Source: Ypsolopha sequella (Eukaryota > Arthropoda > Insecta > Lepidoptera > Ypsolophidae). Taken from it: a DNA stretch of 64,000 bases. The stretch's first letter is position 1. Every line of letters begins with the position of its first letter. This document shows positions 30,011-42,778 of this stretch, piece after piece. Both the position numbers and the translations under genes were made by a program. The stretch covers positions 16,467,977 through 16,531,976 of the forward strand of contig OW203989.1 of the NCBI GenBank assembly GCA_934047225.1. Direction: 5' to 3'. The notes beneath the pieces are model-generated. The model worked only from the letters and a program-made list of their open reading frames with translations. It was not told the origin of the DNA and ran no database searches.

Positions 30011-30403
30011 TTAAGGCGGTAACAGAGGATCTCGGTCCAAAACGCATATTTTATTATTGTTTGGCAAATTTTTGAATAAAAAGTATGCAATAAATGCGTT
30101 TTATGGTGATTTGCGCAAATTGCTGATCAATAATTATGTTTTCACAAGCAACTGATATCATTTTATGCATTACACTATGATTGCATTACATAACAACAGT
30201 AAACTCGCTTTAAAGTTTGTAAATGTAGTGCAATTAAAATGTAGTATATAAAATGACGTAATTTATTTTTGGACACCTAATTATTACTAAGCAATTTGCG
30301 CAAATCGCCACAAAACGCATTAATTACAAACTTTTTATTCTAAAATTTGGCAAACAAAAATAAAATGTGCATTTTGGACCGAGATCCTCTGTTACCACCT
30401 TAA
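30011..30403. mobile_element. TTAA-bounded foldback, piggyBac-type MITE
   Basis: TTAAGGCGGTAACAGAGGAT at the left mirrors ATCCTCTGTTACCACCTTAA at the right; arms continue through CTCGGTCCAAAA / ATTTTGGACCGAG and GATTTGCGCAAATTGC / GCAATTTGCGCAAATCG. The TTAA at both ends fits the piggyBac target. Confidence 0.78.
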
Positions 30404-30884
30404 GCGAGAACGATGTTTGGTTTTTATTGTATTCATAGTGGAAAATGCACAGACCACTTACACATTAGACAGACATCTTATCAACCACGGACAAGTGAGA
30501 ATTTTTTCTGCCACTGCCAGTGTGTTGCGGGGTAATGCGGGGAGGGTACTAAGTAAGGGAATAGAGATGGGACAGTATGGAATGACGTTTGTATACGAGT
30601 AGTAGTGAAATTGCAGTGATGTGTTGGCGAAAAATTTTTGCCCTCATGACTTCTAATGGGTAAGTGGTCTGTAGGAAAATGTTAGAAATGGCAATTTTTC
30701 GATTTGATTATTTATTATACAATTTATTTCTTGACATGTACACATATATATTATTTGAATTTTATTATTATGTATTTATCATTATATATTAATACGTTTA
30801 TCTATTAATATTAAAATATATCTATTATTAAAAAAATAGTACACCACCATTTCAGCAATCATTCTAAACAGTTTCATCCACCCA

Positions 30885-31021
30885 AAGGTTGTCTGGATGT
30901 GATCGCTTTAAGCGATAAGGCCACCTGTTTGTGCTACATAATAAGTTAGTTAAAAATCAAGTATTTATATTTCTGTTCCTTTTTTTATGGTGTACAAATA
31001 GAGTTGTATTGTATTGTATTG
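30885..31021 (+). mobile_element. LINE 3' end
   Basis: CACCCAAAGGTTGTCTGGAT, GATCGCTTTAAGCGATAAGG and CCACCTGTTTGTGC, then a TTGTATTGTATTG tail. I recognise this as the conserved 3' untranslated end of a lepidopteran LINE; the pentamer-like tail supports target-primed insertion. Confidence 0.7.
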
Positions 31022-31618
31022 ACTTAACTCGCGCGGGCTACTTAAATCGCCTTCGCGGTCGACATCATGGCCACTCCTGATATAAAGTATGTTTAATTTT
31101 GGAATAGGAGGTTAGAGTTATATTGTTTAAAGATTAAAAACCGGCCCTTGGATAGACGCAATAACATGAATAGGTTAATATAGAAACTGATATGTTTTGG
31201 AGATATCTTTTATAAATATGTTTTCAATGTGAAACCTCAAAGGTAAATCCAGTGTGATATGCTAGCTAGTGATATTTGGCTAGCATTATTCAAGAAGTGA
31301 TATTTACTTACATTATATTTTGACTCAATGTTGAATCTATACTAAAGTTATTATTTATTAATTTAACCTGTTGTTACAGGTTACCTGTTGTTAATTATTT
31401 TTGTATCTCTTTTATCCTGATAGCAGAAGTACATTTTCGAATTCATAACAAAAATGTTGTAACATGTTAATATCGAGAATGTTTATTTATTCACAACCGG
31501 TACACAATTTAGGTACTTAAAATACATCATAGTAAATTGTGCGTTATAAACAGAGATAAAAATAGGTAGGGCAATTTTTTTGTTAGGCTAAATTGAACTG
31601 TATATATACAAGGTGATT

Positions 31619-31779
31619 TTTTCATCGTCGTCAAAATAACAATTTTTGTGAAATTCGTATAATGAAATTTCGACGAAATTTCATTTTATAAATTTTACAA
31701 AAATCGTTATTGGTTCATGATGCTGATCAGTTACCAAGGCTCAAGTATGAATGTGGACGATGTTCACAAATTCACCTTG
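31619..31779. mobile_element. Foldback MITE, CAAGGTG family, copy 2
   Basis: Shorter relative of 11448-11703, with CAAGGTGATTTTTTCATCGT and ACGATGTTCACAAATTCACC ends and TA outside both. Confidence 0.75.
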
Positions 31780-32056
31780 TATAGCTGGAGAAAGCTGAAA
31801 CCGTTTGTAAATTCTATGCGAATTACATCATCATTTGTAAATTTACTACATTTAACTATTTTTTCATGTTTACGCAGCGAAATGACTTCAAAATGGCGGC
31901 GCTTCCTCTTCCGCCGCACGCGATGCGTTATAGTCCTCACTGAACGTAACAAATTCTTTGATCATTTACCTATCGAGTGGTATAATTTGTTTAATGTAAA
32001 TGATATATACCAAAATTTATCCCTCGATTTTATTATCATCAGTTTTCTGAATGAAT

Positions 32057-32232
32057 TAACATTATATCATTGCAGTATAGAAACGCAGAAAGAAAAGTAA
32101 ATCTGGATGTGAGGAGCTCTGAACCGGGATTCGAACCTGGGACCTCTCGCTTACCGGGCGATTGCTCTACCAACTGAGCTATCCAGGTATCAACACAACT
32201 CGTGAATTTACCGATGGGCTTTCCCATACTGC
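32057..32232 (-). mobile_element. tRNA-derived SINE, copy B
   Basis: On the - strand: TAGCTCAGTTGGTAGAGCAA (box A) and GGTTCGAATCC (box B) at about 32188-32114, flanked by the same words as copy A. Head to head with copy C. Confidence 0.8.
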
Positions 32233-32248
32233 AATAATATTTTATAGA

Positions 32249-32516
32249 TGAGCCACTTGGGGCCTAGTTGGTAGAGAAATCGCCTGGTAAGCGAGAGGTC
32301 CCAGGTTCGAATCCCGGTTCAGAGCTCCTCACATCCAGATTTACTTTTATTTCTGCGTTTCTATACTGCAATGATATAATGTTAATTCATTCATGAGGGT
32401 ACGAATCCCGGTTCAGAGCTCCTCACATCCAGATTTACTTTTCTTTCTGCGTTTCTATACTGCAATATCTCCTTGCGATGGATAAATCGCCAAGTGTTCA
32501 AACATAGAAATTTATT
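32249..32516 (+). mobile_element. tRNA-derived SINE copies C and D (tandem, partial)
   Basis: Copy C (32249-32392) lacks the start of box A (GGCCTAGTTGGTAGAGAAAT) but keeps GGTTCGAATCC and the tail. Copy D (32396-32516) begins inside box B (ACGAATCCCGGTTCAGAGCT) and repeats the tail, then ends in ATCTCCTTGCGATGGATAAA, the inverse of a word at the start of copy A. Confidence 0.75.
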
Positions 32517-32574
32517 TCTATCATCAGTTTTCTGAATTGCCTCTCACTATGGAAGCAAATCTAAAGACGTATTC

Positions 32575-32715
32575 ACGTCAAAAAACATAGGCAGTCATGA
32601 GGACTGCCGACAAAAGTTAAAACTTTACTATCAAAATAGCAATATATTCAAAAAACGCGTCGTGACACGAACCCATACAAAAATCGCTCAATGCGCCTAA
32701 AAAAGTTTTCACTTA
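32575..32715. repeat. Small foldback element, copy 2 of 2
   Basis: Diverged reverse complement of 10555-10700. Confidence 0.55.
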
Positions 32716-33038
32716 AAAATTGTACTACCTATTCCCATCTCTGGTTATAAACCATAGTTAGTGATGGCTATTTCTATCTCAAGAATGACGAGACTGAATT
32801 AACATAAATACATACACTATTATAAGTATACTGAATGTTTTGGCGTAACTTTATCTTCTCATAAAATTATTCAGATTTTTTGCAACTGATCATGATTAGT
32901 ATAAATAGTTCATAGGATTTGTAAACTTGTGCAGTAGGTAGACTTGTTGAGTATGACATAGCTACAAACAAATATAAGGGGAAATTAAATTATTGAGTCA
33001 AACCGTTTGCTATGTTTGAGTATGGTGAGGCCATCAAT

Positions 33039-33425
33039 TATAGTTTGACCGAAACCGCTGTACCGCGCCTAAGGGGTTCGGGGTGAGGCGGGGGAAAGAA
33101 AGGAAAGAGTGGCATGAGTTCACATGAGATCATATTGTCAAACAGATCTTATGATATCGGTTTATAATATTTTTAAGGTATAGATAGGCTTTGTTTATTT
33201 ATTAGGAACTATTTCAGTTATTTCACTTAGCATGGTAGTAGTATCATACTTCATAATAAATATATAGTTAAATATTTACCTCTTTAGCTTAAAAACATTG
33301 TAAACCGAATATCGTAAGATCTGTCCGGCAATATTGATCTCATGTGAACTTATGCTACTTCCTTTCCTCCCCCGCCTCGCCGAGCGGCGCCAATGACGCG
33401 GTACAGTGGTTTCGGTCAAACTATA
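33039..33425. mobile_element. Inverted-repeat element, TATAGTTTGACCG family
   Basis: TATAGTTTGACCGAAACCGC at the left mirrors the right end GTTTCGGTCAAACTATA; arms continue to TCACATGAGATCA / TGATCTCATGTGA. 387 bp, no coding potential. Confidence 0.8.
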
Positions 33426-34373
33426 GTAAAGAATAATTTTGACAGGTCAACGTAGATACTTAAATTTAGATTCTATTTTTTGTAATAAATTCCTTTTTTA
33501 AAATAATGCATTGCGCTGTTCCTGGCGTCTATGTACAATACGCACCGTGCGTAACTCGTGCGTTTGGTGCAATTTGAAAAAAAAAATAGAAAATAAAAGT
33601 AGTGTTGGAATACGGATTTGGAAATTCGGAACGTAAATTCACTTTATCCGTGTTTCAACTATTACTTCATTATCTTTTTTTCCAGGCTGTATGCACGTGT
33701 ATGCATAAACTGGTCAATGGAATTAATAATATTTTGTGAAACTGTGACATAATGAAGGCAATTGGACAAGAGTACTTATTTCCGAAACTCCTGAGTTTCA
33801 TAATAGGCTGCACAAATGTCCCAATGGCTAATTATGTCGCAGATGAACATAATACTTTATCTACGATGCGACCATCTATTCAGAATAAGAAAGCGCGAGA
33901 TTAGCTTAGGCAAGCATCTTAGCTGTTCAACATAATGTCGATAATTTACGGACTAACCCGTATTGAAGGTGTTCTGCGGGAGCATTCGTGACTGCATAGC
34001 AGATATACTCTTTGCCTAGCTGGAAGCTAAAGGAGAAAATATTAGTCGCTCATTGGTTATCTAAACGGTGTTATGATAAATTAGAGAAATCACAGTGCAG
34101 AAACGCGGTGTTATATATTTTCTTGCGATACTGACAAACAAAGTAGGTACTTGAAAACCGTTTTTGATGTTGTAATTACCTTATTGTTGTATGGAAGTGG
34201 ATACGATATTTTAAGCAAGAATTATTCGATACTAGGTATAAAATTAACTTAATTTATGTTACCTGTAGGTGATGTTGTAAATTGCACCTATTGTTGTGTG
34301 ATTGTTAGAGATATAAACCATTTAGATCTTAATCAACAGATCTCACATCATACACAGACTACAAACCGGCCGA

Positions 34374-34474
34374 GTTAACTTGGCACCTGGGAAGCGAGAG
34401 ATAAATATATCCTGTAGTATAAGCGATCGCAGCAAGGACAAGGAAAGCGGGGTGCCAAGTTAACTAGGCCGGGT
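34374..34474. repeat. Short foldback
   Basis: ACCGGCCGAGTTAACTTGGC against GCCAAGTTAACTAGGCCGGG, 101 bp in all. Confidence 0.65.
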
Positions 34475-35427
34475 TGTACGTACTTACTTTTTAAGTGCAC
34501 TTGTTCTTACATTGTCTAGGGATTTAAATTTACGTTTAAACTGATCAGTGATCAGTGATTGGATCGTCATCACTGTTCCATTAAATAGCCCTTTAGTTCT
34601 CAAGTAAAACATATGGAATAAAATTATTTACAACGTAAGATGTAAAGTTAACTTCAGTGAATAGGCTCAAAGGTTTAGAAGAATACAATTTTTATTTTAA
34701 ATGCGGCATCCTAATTTCCAATACGTTAAAATTTGCTTTTGTTAGAAAAGTCTGGGACGCTTTTTCGGACAGATATTTTATTTTGACTTTTGTCTAACAC
34801 ATGAGCGTATAACTATCCCTTAGGACTGATTTTAGTAAAAAAGCGAGTAAATTGTAACAAATATTAAGTTTAAAATTAATAAATGTAAAAATAAAACTCA
34901 AATATTGTGTAACAAGTTGTAATAGCTCCCTCTGCTGCCGAAATAATGTGTTGATGTTAAAATTGTCACAATGAACCCCCTTATGTGAAAGATATGTATC
35001 CTGGCCTTTTTATAGATCGTACATAGAGGAGATGGCTTGGAGCTCATATGATCAGGAAGTAAATCGAAGTAATAAGCTTCCAAGTCTTGATAATACCACG
35101 TAGGGTATGATCACCACAGAATACCGCAACATAGCGAAATTGATCATTCCCTGGTTTTAACTACAAATTTTCTTGAATCTCAAATTACATCTCTTCTGCT
35201 AGTCTAGCATAGCGAACCATATCGAGCTTGAAAGCGCGTGATCTCTTTCACTCTGTTGACCTACGCCAACATGGATAGACTTGTATCGAGCGGTTAAACC
35301 AATAGTTTAACGATCAATAATTTATTTATACTTTAAAAATTACTTAATATTTGTTGGTTATCTTTGGTGCTTGGTATTTGTGTAATAATTTTTATTATAC
35401 TTTAGTTTTAATGGTTTTGGAAGCGAT

Positions 35428-35622
35428 GGAACGCATAGTGTCGATTCGGTGTAACACGACCATAGAGGACGACTTAACTTATTTGACAGGACTGACCTTA
35501 TTTTAAGCGTCCTCTCTTTTCTTTTCTTTGTCTTTTCGATAGAGAAAGAAAAAGACAGAACGCTTATTAAGTTTGGTCCTGTCAAATAAGTTAAATCGTG
35601 TTACACTGAATCGACACTATTG
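35428..35622. mobile_element. Foldback MITE, GTGTCGATTC family, copy 2
   Basis: ATAGTGTCGATTCGGTGTAA mirrors TTACACTGAATCGACACTAT; interior pyrimidine and purine arms (TCTTTGTCTTTTCGATAGAG region). Related to 26422-26575. Confidence 0.8.
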
Positions 35623-37409
35623 TTTGATTATGAATTTACTTAAACTCGTGTATAAACTGTTATAAACATACCTGTATTATAACAACCTCGATAGCACAAC
35701 CCCGTTTTTACGTAGACAGACTCGAATTATGTTTTTATAAATAATTCAAAACATATAAAACGAAGGGTCGTAGGGCTAAATACTATATAGAACTGCCACA
35801 GTAAAGGTAATGGTAAAAAAAGTTGTTTCCGCGGTCGTACCCATTTTTGTTTGAAAAAAGTCCCCTGGCTTTCATTATACAAATGTTTTCGAGTAATTTA
35901 CATTGTGATAAATTGCTAGTTTGTTTACGTTTCACGGTGTAGCGCCTCGGGTTAGAAAAAATTGTGGTGTACTTTTATAGCACTAATTTTAGTTAAAATT
36001 ATTTAGTGTATCTGTTATCTTAACCCGAATTTAAGACAAACTAGCTTTGCCTAGGCCAAACTGATAATAATTGTCTGCGCTAAAGGATTTCTGGGTTGTC
36101 ATGAAAAATAACCATGAAGGTAATAATGGCGGTCGCTTACAAACAAACATACGTTCCGCGACTCGAGCCATACCTAACCTTCTAACCTAACTTACTGATT
36201 TCTGAAATTTCCGAAATTCCATTTTGTCATGGGCAAAACTAGTTAGTCCTAACATCGGGTTTGGCCGGTAACATAGCGAGACGCTACAAAAATGCCATAG
36301 CGAAGCAATTTAATATTTAAATTTCAAGGTATCATTATGAAATGTCGGGGAAAATATGTGAAACATATGTATAAATTAATTAAAATAGTGCCCCTGAGAT
36401 GCCCAAGTGGGCCAACGGATCTTGCCATGATAGTACATATTTTATCAATTTTTTACAACTTGTCTAAATAAATATAATTTAGCTTCATGTACAATTATTT
36501 TTTGCTTGAAAAGTAGGTTTCTATCTAAAAAGATGAGGGATCAGAAAACGGAGCGAATCGTCATATGATGTTTTGTGATACAGCTTTGCCATTGTGATAT
36601 TAATTTGTGATTTTTTGCCTAACGATGCCATATAATTGTTGTATATAATATTATGTAAATTATTATGGTCACAAAAAGAAGAGTTTTAATGCTTATTCGG
36701 ATTTGTAACAAAACCTTGAAAATTGATTGTAACGCCCAAATTACAACAATTTTAAACATAATTTAACAATATCTTGACAAATTCGAAGAAGACTCTCAAG
36801 TTGCAATTTCAAACATTCGTGTGTACAAAATTTAAAAGCTTAAAATTATTTAACTTACCCATGTACCTATTCGTTTTTATCTTATTATGTTGCGGGTATT
36901 AAATATATAACTAATATAAATTATGAAAATATTCCTCGAGTTGAAACTCATACTGTTTAGTGTGAGTCGTACTAAAATCGAGTTCCCATACTTCATCATC
37001 GAATGGAATTTCTTGCTGTGAAAATGGATCACAGCATGTATCTGTCAAATGGTAGCCACCAACAAGTTATCGAGAGATCTTTTGACAGAAGTATTGAAAC
37101 GCGAACTTAATAAAAGGGCTTTAAATGTAATTATTCCGTGATACGTAACTTTTTATGTTACCTCTTTGTTTATATGTTAGGTATTTTATAAGAATGGTGT
37201 TTGTAATGATTGTTTAAAGAATACATACTTTTCAATAAAATATTAAGAATTTTACCTGCCGCTTTTACTTTTTACTTCGTCTCAATAATCCTCCAAAATG
37301 AATAAATTTCTTTTAACAGTAAATAATTTTATTTTGAAATAAAGATACAAAAAATTACAATTTAACAAAAATTAAACAGATATTAAAATATAATTTACAA
37401 ATAAATAAA

Positions 37410-37460
37410 TAAAGTTGGCCAACTGCGAGTCGGACTCTCGCACAAAGGGTTTCATACCAC
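37410..37460 (+). repeat. Fragment of the GGCCAA..GGACTC repeat
   Basis: AAGTTGGCCAACTGCGAGTC and CGCACAAAGGGTTTCATACC match the end of the abundant lepidopteran repeat also seen at 41037, 43785 and 60076. Confidence 0.6.
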
Positions 37461-38116
37461 CACACAATTAAAAATTGTTATTATGTTTTAAATGTTTCCA
37501 ACATGTATACTACTATAGTAGTCATATACTAGGTGTATACTACAGTGGTTTGAAATTCCACTTTTTTCGAATTTCATAACGTAATAGTGGAATTTGAAGC
37601 GATGTATAAAAATCTTAAAAAATATAAAATAAAAAAATATTGAACTACATCTTCTGCTCCCGCATTTGATCCCAAGATTTACAAAATGCATAGGAAAAAT
37701 ATTTTTTTTTCGTTTATTTTTGTTTAATGTATTACGTAGGTATATCATAAAACATATAACATAAATATTGGTCACTTAAAATCTATGTCTAAAATTTAAT
37801 TAAGACTGTAAGTTCATAGAATTTCTCATTTTGGGTGACATCATGGTCACTATGTGACCAAACCCTTTAAATAAAGATTTTAAAAAAATCTCATTTGCAC
37901 CTTTTCTACCGAATTTTTCTGTCGTTTGACCTCAGAACACAACAAAATTTTATGACCTAATTTTTGGTGAATTGCTTACACAAGGCTCTAACGAAAATAA
38001 AAACAAAAAAGTCGAGGGGAAAAAATGATTTTTTTTCTTCCATACATTTTGTAAAACTTTGAGCAGTGCGGAGGCAGAAGATTAGTCCGATATTTTTAAT
38101 TTTATTATATTGAAGG

Positions 38117-38490
38117 GAGAACGAGTCGTATCCTCTACGAAACGCACAACTTAATATAGTTGTTCTTATTTTTGAATTACAGATATGAAATAAATGTGAT
38201 TTATAGCATTTCGTGAACATATTTTAGTGTCAGTTAAGATCCTCAAGCAAAATTTTGTTATTATATGCATTACGTTGTAAATGTACGGGCACACAAACTT
38301 AAAACACGCTTTTAAGTATGTGTGCCCATACATTTACAATGTAATGTATAAAATAACTAAATTTGGCCGAAAAAGCCCATCTGACACTAAACTATGTTCG
38401 CGAAATGCCATAAATCACGTTTATTTCATATCTGTAAATCAAAAATAAGAAGAACCATTTTAAGTTGTGCGTGTCGTAGAGGATACGACT
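38117..38490. repeat. Large double palindrome
   Basis: Outer arms of about 110 bp (GAGTCGTATCCTCTACGAAA to TTAGTGTCAG, mirrored by CTGACACTAA to GTAGAGGATACGACT). In the centre a separate hairpin at 38270-38345 pairs TTGTAAATGTACGGGCACAC with GTGTGCCCATACATTTACAA. A single-arm relative (CTATGTTCGCCTAATGCCAT) is at 16110-16190. Confidence 0.8.
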
Positions 38491-39699
38491 AGTTCCCCAT
38501 TAAGCGTTTTATAGAAAACTTCAAAGTAATTCCACTATTACAATATGAAATTCGAAACAAGCGCAATTTCGAGACACCCTAGTGTATACCAGCCATCAAT
38601 ATAAATCGTGTACAAAAATGCTTGCAAAACGAATTCGGAAAGAATTCGAAACATGTCGCCTATCGTGAGATAATTCACGTCAGTCGATCCGTCTATGGTG
38701 CGAGTAATTACTTACTCATTTATAGTTTTTAGATACGTTTTATACGTATTTATTATTTATTATTACGTATTTATTATTATATATACGAATATATTACGAT
38801 TTTATACGTTTTTAGATTCTAGCGACCAATCAGCTTAAAAATTATTTTCAATGCAAGTGTTCGTAAAGGCCTACTTTTTATGCATCAAAACCGAACAGAA
38901 CGTCGATTATTTTGCCCTAGGGCTTTATTATTATTATTTATTTATTTATTTACGAGAAGTTGGCTAACCTGCAACCTTTCCTGTGTACCATAAATGTTAT
39001 ACTTTTTTTTCCACTGTTTAACGGCTTTGGATACAGTCCTTTTAAGCCAATCATAATTTAAAGTTTACAATATTATATTTGTTTTATTTCCTCACACTAT
39101 GCATTGAAAAACGTAATATGAAACACGGAGTAATAAATTACTCAATTACGTTTAAATATCGTTTATAATAATATAATAATCGTCCTCGTAATTTATTCCT
39201 TTTCGCCCTTGTAGCATAAACTACTATAAAAATATCACTGTACTACAAACGTGCATTATATACAGTCAATGTAACTTAATAGATAAAGAACAGTTGCGTA
39301 GCATTAGAACAAAAGGGCCTGTAAATAAATATGGTGCATACTTCGTAATTTTTACTGCGATAACGTCATCTGGCGAACAAATTGTGACGACAGGTGCTCG
39401 GTGCTGGAGAGGATCACGTTAAAATTCAAATACTTTAGTTTGTAAAATAGGTGATACACGTTTTACAAGTCAATATAGTTTAAAACAATCAATAGAATAG
39501 GATAAAAATAAGTATGAAACGGGGAAATACAATAAAAATAATTAATGTTAGAATTACATAAATTTAATAAAATAAAATAATATACTTACATAAGTAAAAA
39601 ATAATGGAATAAAAATATGTAGGTATAAGTATACATACAATCTACCTTCAACTGAGAGTAACGTGGTGCACGACATTGATCTTACAATATAGACTAGCA

Positions 39700-40382
39700 C
39701 AGGGGTGTCCAACATAATTCTATGGTGGGCCAGATTTGATATTTTTTATATTGTGTCGGGCCAAAATAGATACTTTGTCTTTTAGAAATGCAGGAGAGCA
39801 GATGTAAATAAAACACAAATTTAGCTAGGCGGTATCATGAAATATATTAAAATTATAGGTTGCTTTTGTATAAGCAAATAAATATTAATGGGAAATTTTT
39901 TTTTGTTTGCCGAGTGTATATATAAGGTCTTTCAATTTAAATGGAAAGTAATTTAGGAGGTGATTCAGTATCGTTAATACATCATATTCCACTGAAAAGC
40001 ACTTTTTTTTGCGCGAACTTTTTTTTCGCTACTCAGTACAAAGTGGTCCGATCAGCTGACTAAGTTTGTATGGACAAGTGAAGAAAAAGTTCGCGCAAAA
40101 AAAAGTACTTTGCAGTGGAATGTGACGTATTAACGATACTGAATCACCTCCTAAATTACTTTCCATTTAAATTGAAAGACCTTAAATATCAGGTGATATT
40201 TTAGATGTCACAATGCGGAGAAGGCCGTTTAGGTGGTCGTCTGTCAATGACGATCTTGTTTTTGAATTCACATGTTTCATGCGAAAAAAAATGATAGAGT
40301 AATATTGAATACTCGTAGAGAGAGTGTATGAAGACAACTGCGTTTGCGGGCCGGATTGGGGGCCGTATGTTGGACGGGCCTG
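39700..40382. mobile_element. hAT-like non-autonomous transposon with 8-bp target duplication
   Basis: Left end CAGGGGTGTCCAACATAATT with GGTGGGCCAGATTTG; right end GGGCCGTATGTTGGACGGGC ending CCTG. These are hAT-type ends. The flanks are the identical octamer GACTAGCA at 39692-39699 and 40383-40390, as expected for hAT insertion. 683 bp, no transposase; carries a nested foldback at 39923-40184. Confidence 0.88.
39923..40184. mobile_element. Near-perfect foldback nested in the hAT-like element
   Basis: TAAGGTCTTTCAATTTAAAT at the left mirrors ATTTAAATTGAAAGACCTTA at the right, with arms of roughly 100 bp through GGTGATTCAGTATCGTTAAT and TTTTTTGCGCGAACTTTTT. The centre CCGATCAGCTGACT also occurs in a looser foldback at 8060-8180. 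Confidence 0.85.
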
Positions 40383-40423
40383 GACTAGCACGTTAATTGA
40401 AGCCAGGCGTTATTTGTTATATA

Positions 40424-40775
40424 TTCGAGGTGATGCCGGGCTCGACTGCGGAGGTACCACCATCTTACTTGGAGACCCCCTCGAAGTAATTCGGGGGAGA
40501 GTAGTAGGACAGCTCACAGGCAAAAAACCAGGAGGCCCACCATGCCTGGGACCGATGGATGGCGGTGTATCCATTCCTAATAGCCGGGTCTTATATGGAA
40601 CAGACTGGTGACGGGCAGCGGCGTCATTGGTGCGAGGGTTCCGGCACCGCGCTCACCAACCCGCCTGCCCAGCGTGTGTGAGTATGGGCATTTCTTCCAG
40701 GATGACCGCCGGGAGTGGCAAAGTCCTGGAAAGCCTTATGTCCAGCAGTGGACGAACTAGGCTGATGGATGTTAT
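40424..40775 (+). mobile_element. LINE 3' end, copy 1 of 2
   Basis: GGTGATGCCGGGCTCGACTG, ACTTGGAGACCCCCTCGAAG, ACCAGGAGGCCCACCATGCC and the end CAGCAGTGGACGAACTAGGC TGATGGATG. The same unit lies reversed at 57655-57985. The last 80 bases resemble the LINE end at 2.7 kb (tatgtccagc-tgg-cgaa-ggctgatgg). Confidence 0.75.
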
Positions 40776-41036
40776 TGGCTAACACTTCATTTTTGCGGAA
40801 GTATCCCGCAATAAATGGTTGATAAAAAGTGCATTGATCCAGCTGATGGGGGATAGTTATTAAATAATATTACTAGTATTATATAATCTGTGATAATAAT
40901 ATACAGTAAATGTTTAGTAGGTATCAACACCAATTTTAATCAGTAAATAAATATAAGATATTAAGATACCAAATTAATTTTAAATAAATATTTTTCTGTC
41001 ATGGAACTAAAGCATAATTATAAATGAAACTACAGT

Positions 41037-41110
41037 AAAAAAAAATCGGCCAAGTACGTGTCGGACTCGCGCACAAAGGGTTCCGTACCACCGAATATAA
41101 ACACGGAACC
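41037..41110 (+). repeat. GGCCAAGTRCG..GGTTCCGTACC repeat, short copy
   Basis: ATCGGCCAAGTACGTGTCGG to CGGAACCCTAAAAA: both ends of the repeat are nearly joined, an internally deleted copy. Related sequence (GATCATCAAATCTAGGGTAC) continues around 41520-41600. Confidence 0.65.
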
Positions 41111-41827
41111 CTAAAAACATAATGCTAAATAACAACAAAATTGATGCCTTAGAAACACCAAGACGACATAAAACAAGGCGCTAAAATGGTAACACCTGAC
41201 CAAACCTTAATAACATTATTGCAATGCGGTTACCTAAGTACGGAACCGTAGTTTTTATTATTTGTTGATTTTAGAGTAAATATGACCAAATTTGAAACTT
41301 GCGTGCGTGCCCCCGCCAAGACGAGCCAAAGGAAGTGGGGCACTACGTACCTTTTCTCGAAGCGTTTCGTCATATTTTCGAGCCCTCATAGCTTCAGTCT
41401 GGATAATACTAGAGGTACCCAATTTTCAAAATAAAATGTAGTAAGCAGTCTTATTAACTACGATAAGTTTCATTTGTCTAGCTTTTATACTTTGAATTTT
41501 GTTAATACCTAAAATACGTCGATTTCGTCACTCACTCACCACTCACTCACTCACTGATGATCATCAAATCTAGGGTACCTAAAGTCCTAGAAAGGTGAAA
41601 TTTGGTATGCAGGCTAGGAGTACCACACAAACAACAGTAAAAATAAGAAATCTGTAACTTTCACCCTCATTCATAAGAATCCAACATTCTTATGCGAATT
41701 TGTGCAATGGATATAATTTACGTCGGGTTCTGAATTTAAAAAGCTTGAATACAATGGTACCATAGATAACACACTAGTATTATTCGTAAATGGTACCCAG
41801 TCGGTAAAGCGCATAGACAAAATAATA

Positions 41828-42234
41828 GGTCTTTACATATGACATTGCCGAAATTTTCTTACAGATTCATGAGTTCATAATTCCTGTAATTCAATACCTA
41901 TTTCCATTATTAATTTTTTGTATGAAAGTTGATTTCAAGCTTTTATATCTACGTATTAAATTTTGTTTTAAATGTCATTTTGATAACCAAAAACAAATTT
42001 ACAAAAACAGTTCGTCCTAAATGCCATCTATTTCCATGATAAGATTCGTAATATTTTTTTTCAGCTGACACTTTTTATAAATTAAATGAATGTTGCTGTT
42101 AGCTTAATGTTGTCTTATTCATACACAAAAGAAATTATATAATTTGGATCTATCATTCCTAAAAAAAATGCAAAAATGTTGATACTGAAAATTGAGTTTC
42201 CTTCAAATTCTCTATAGAAAACGGCAATTTCATA
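41828..42234 (+). mobile_element. AT-rich MITE, 410-bp family, copy 3 of 3
   Basis: Ends AGGTCTTTACATATGACATT and ACGGCAATTTCATA; interior as in the copies at 9886-10302 and 23643-24045. Confidence 0.82.
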
Positions 42235-42778
42235 TTATTGTAGAGCGCATAGACAATGAATATCTGTGGTTGAGCGAAACAGTGCGACAACGCTGTGTTG
42301 GTCCCCCTCAAAGCTCCCCCTGTCACTGCCATCCAAAGATCCATATAGCACTGTACCTAGGTGAGAGACGTGGGCAGGCGCAGTCGCAACCTATGATTTG
42401 AGGGGGGGCATTTTGGCTTAAGTACAATTCTAAGGAGCAACTTTAACAGTAAAGCATGTTAAGGCTGCGTATAAACCTGGACAAATTAGTGATTTTGCCC
42501 CCGCATCCCCGCACCTCAACTGTTTGCGCGACCGGCCGTCACCGGCCGCGAGCGCTATTTCTTAGCTCCCACGAGCGGTGTGGATCCGCGGTCATTAACC
42601 CGTGCACGTGCTAGTTTTCAATAATAAGTATAATGCATCTACGATGCATAAAATTCAACCCAGTTGACAAAACGGTTTGTTCGCAATGGCATTTTTTTGC
42701 GTAATCGTGTTTGCATCTAATTTTTATATTTCAAAATTTTATTTTTCGAAAGTCATACTTGCAAAGATAATGATGACG

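Noticed and set aside
31717..32100. 127-codon open frame as an intergenic gene
   Set aside because: It starts inside a MITE and ends inside a SINE; composition is AT-driven and no motif is visible.
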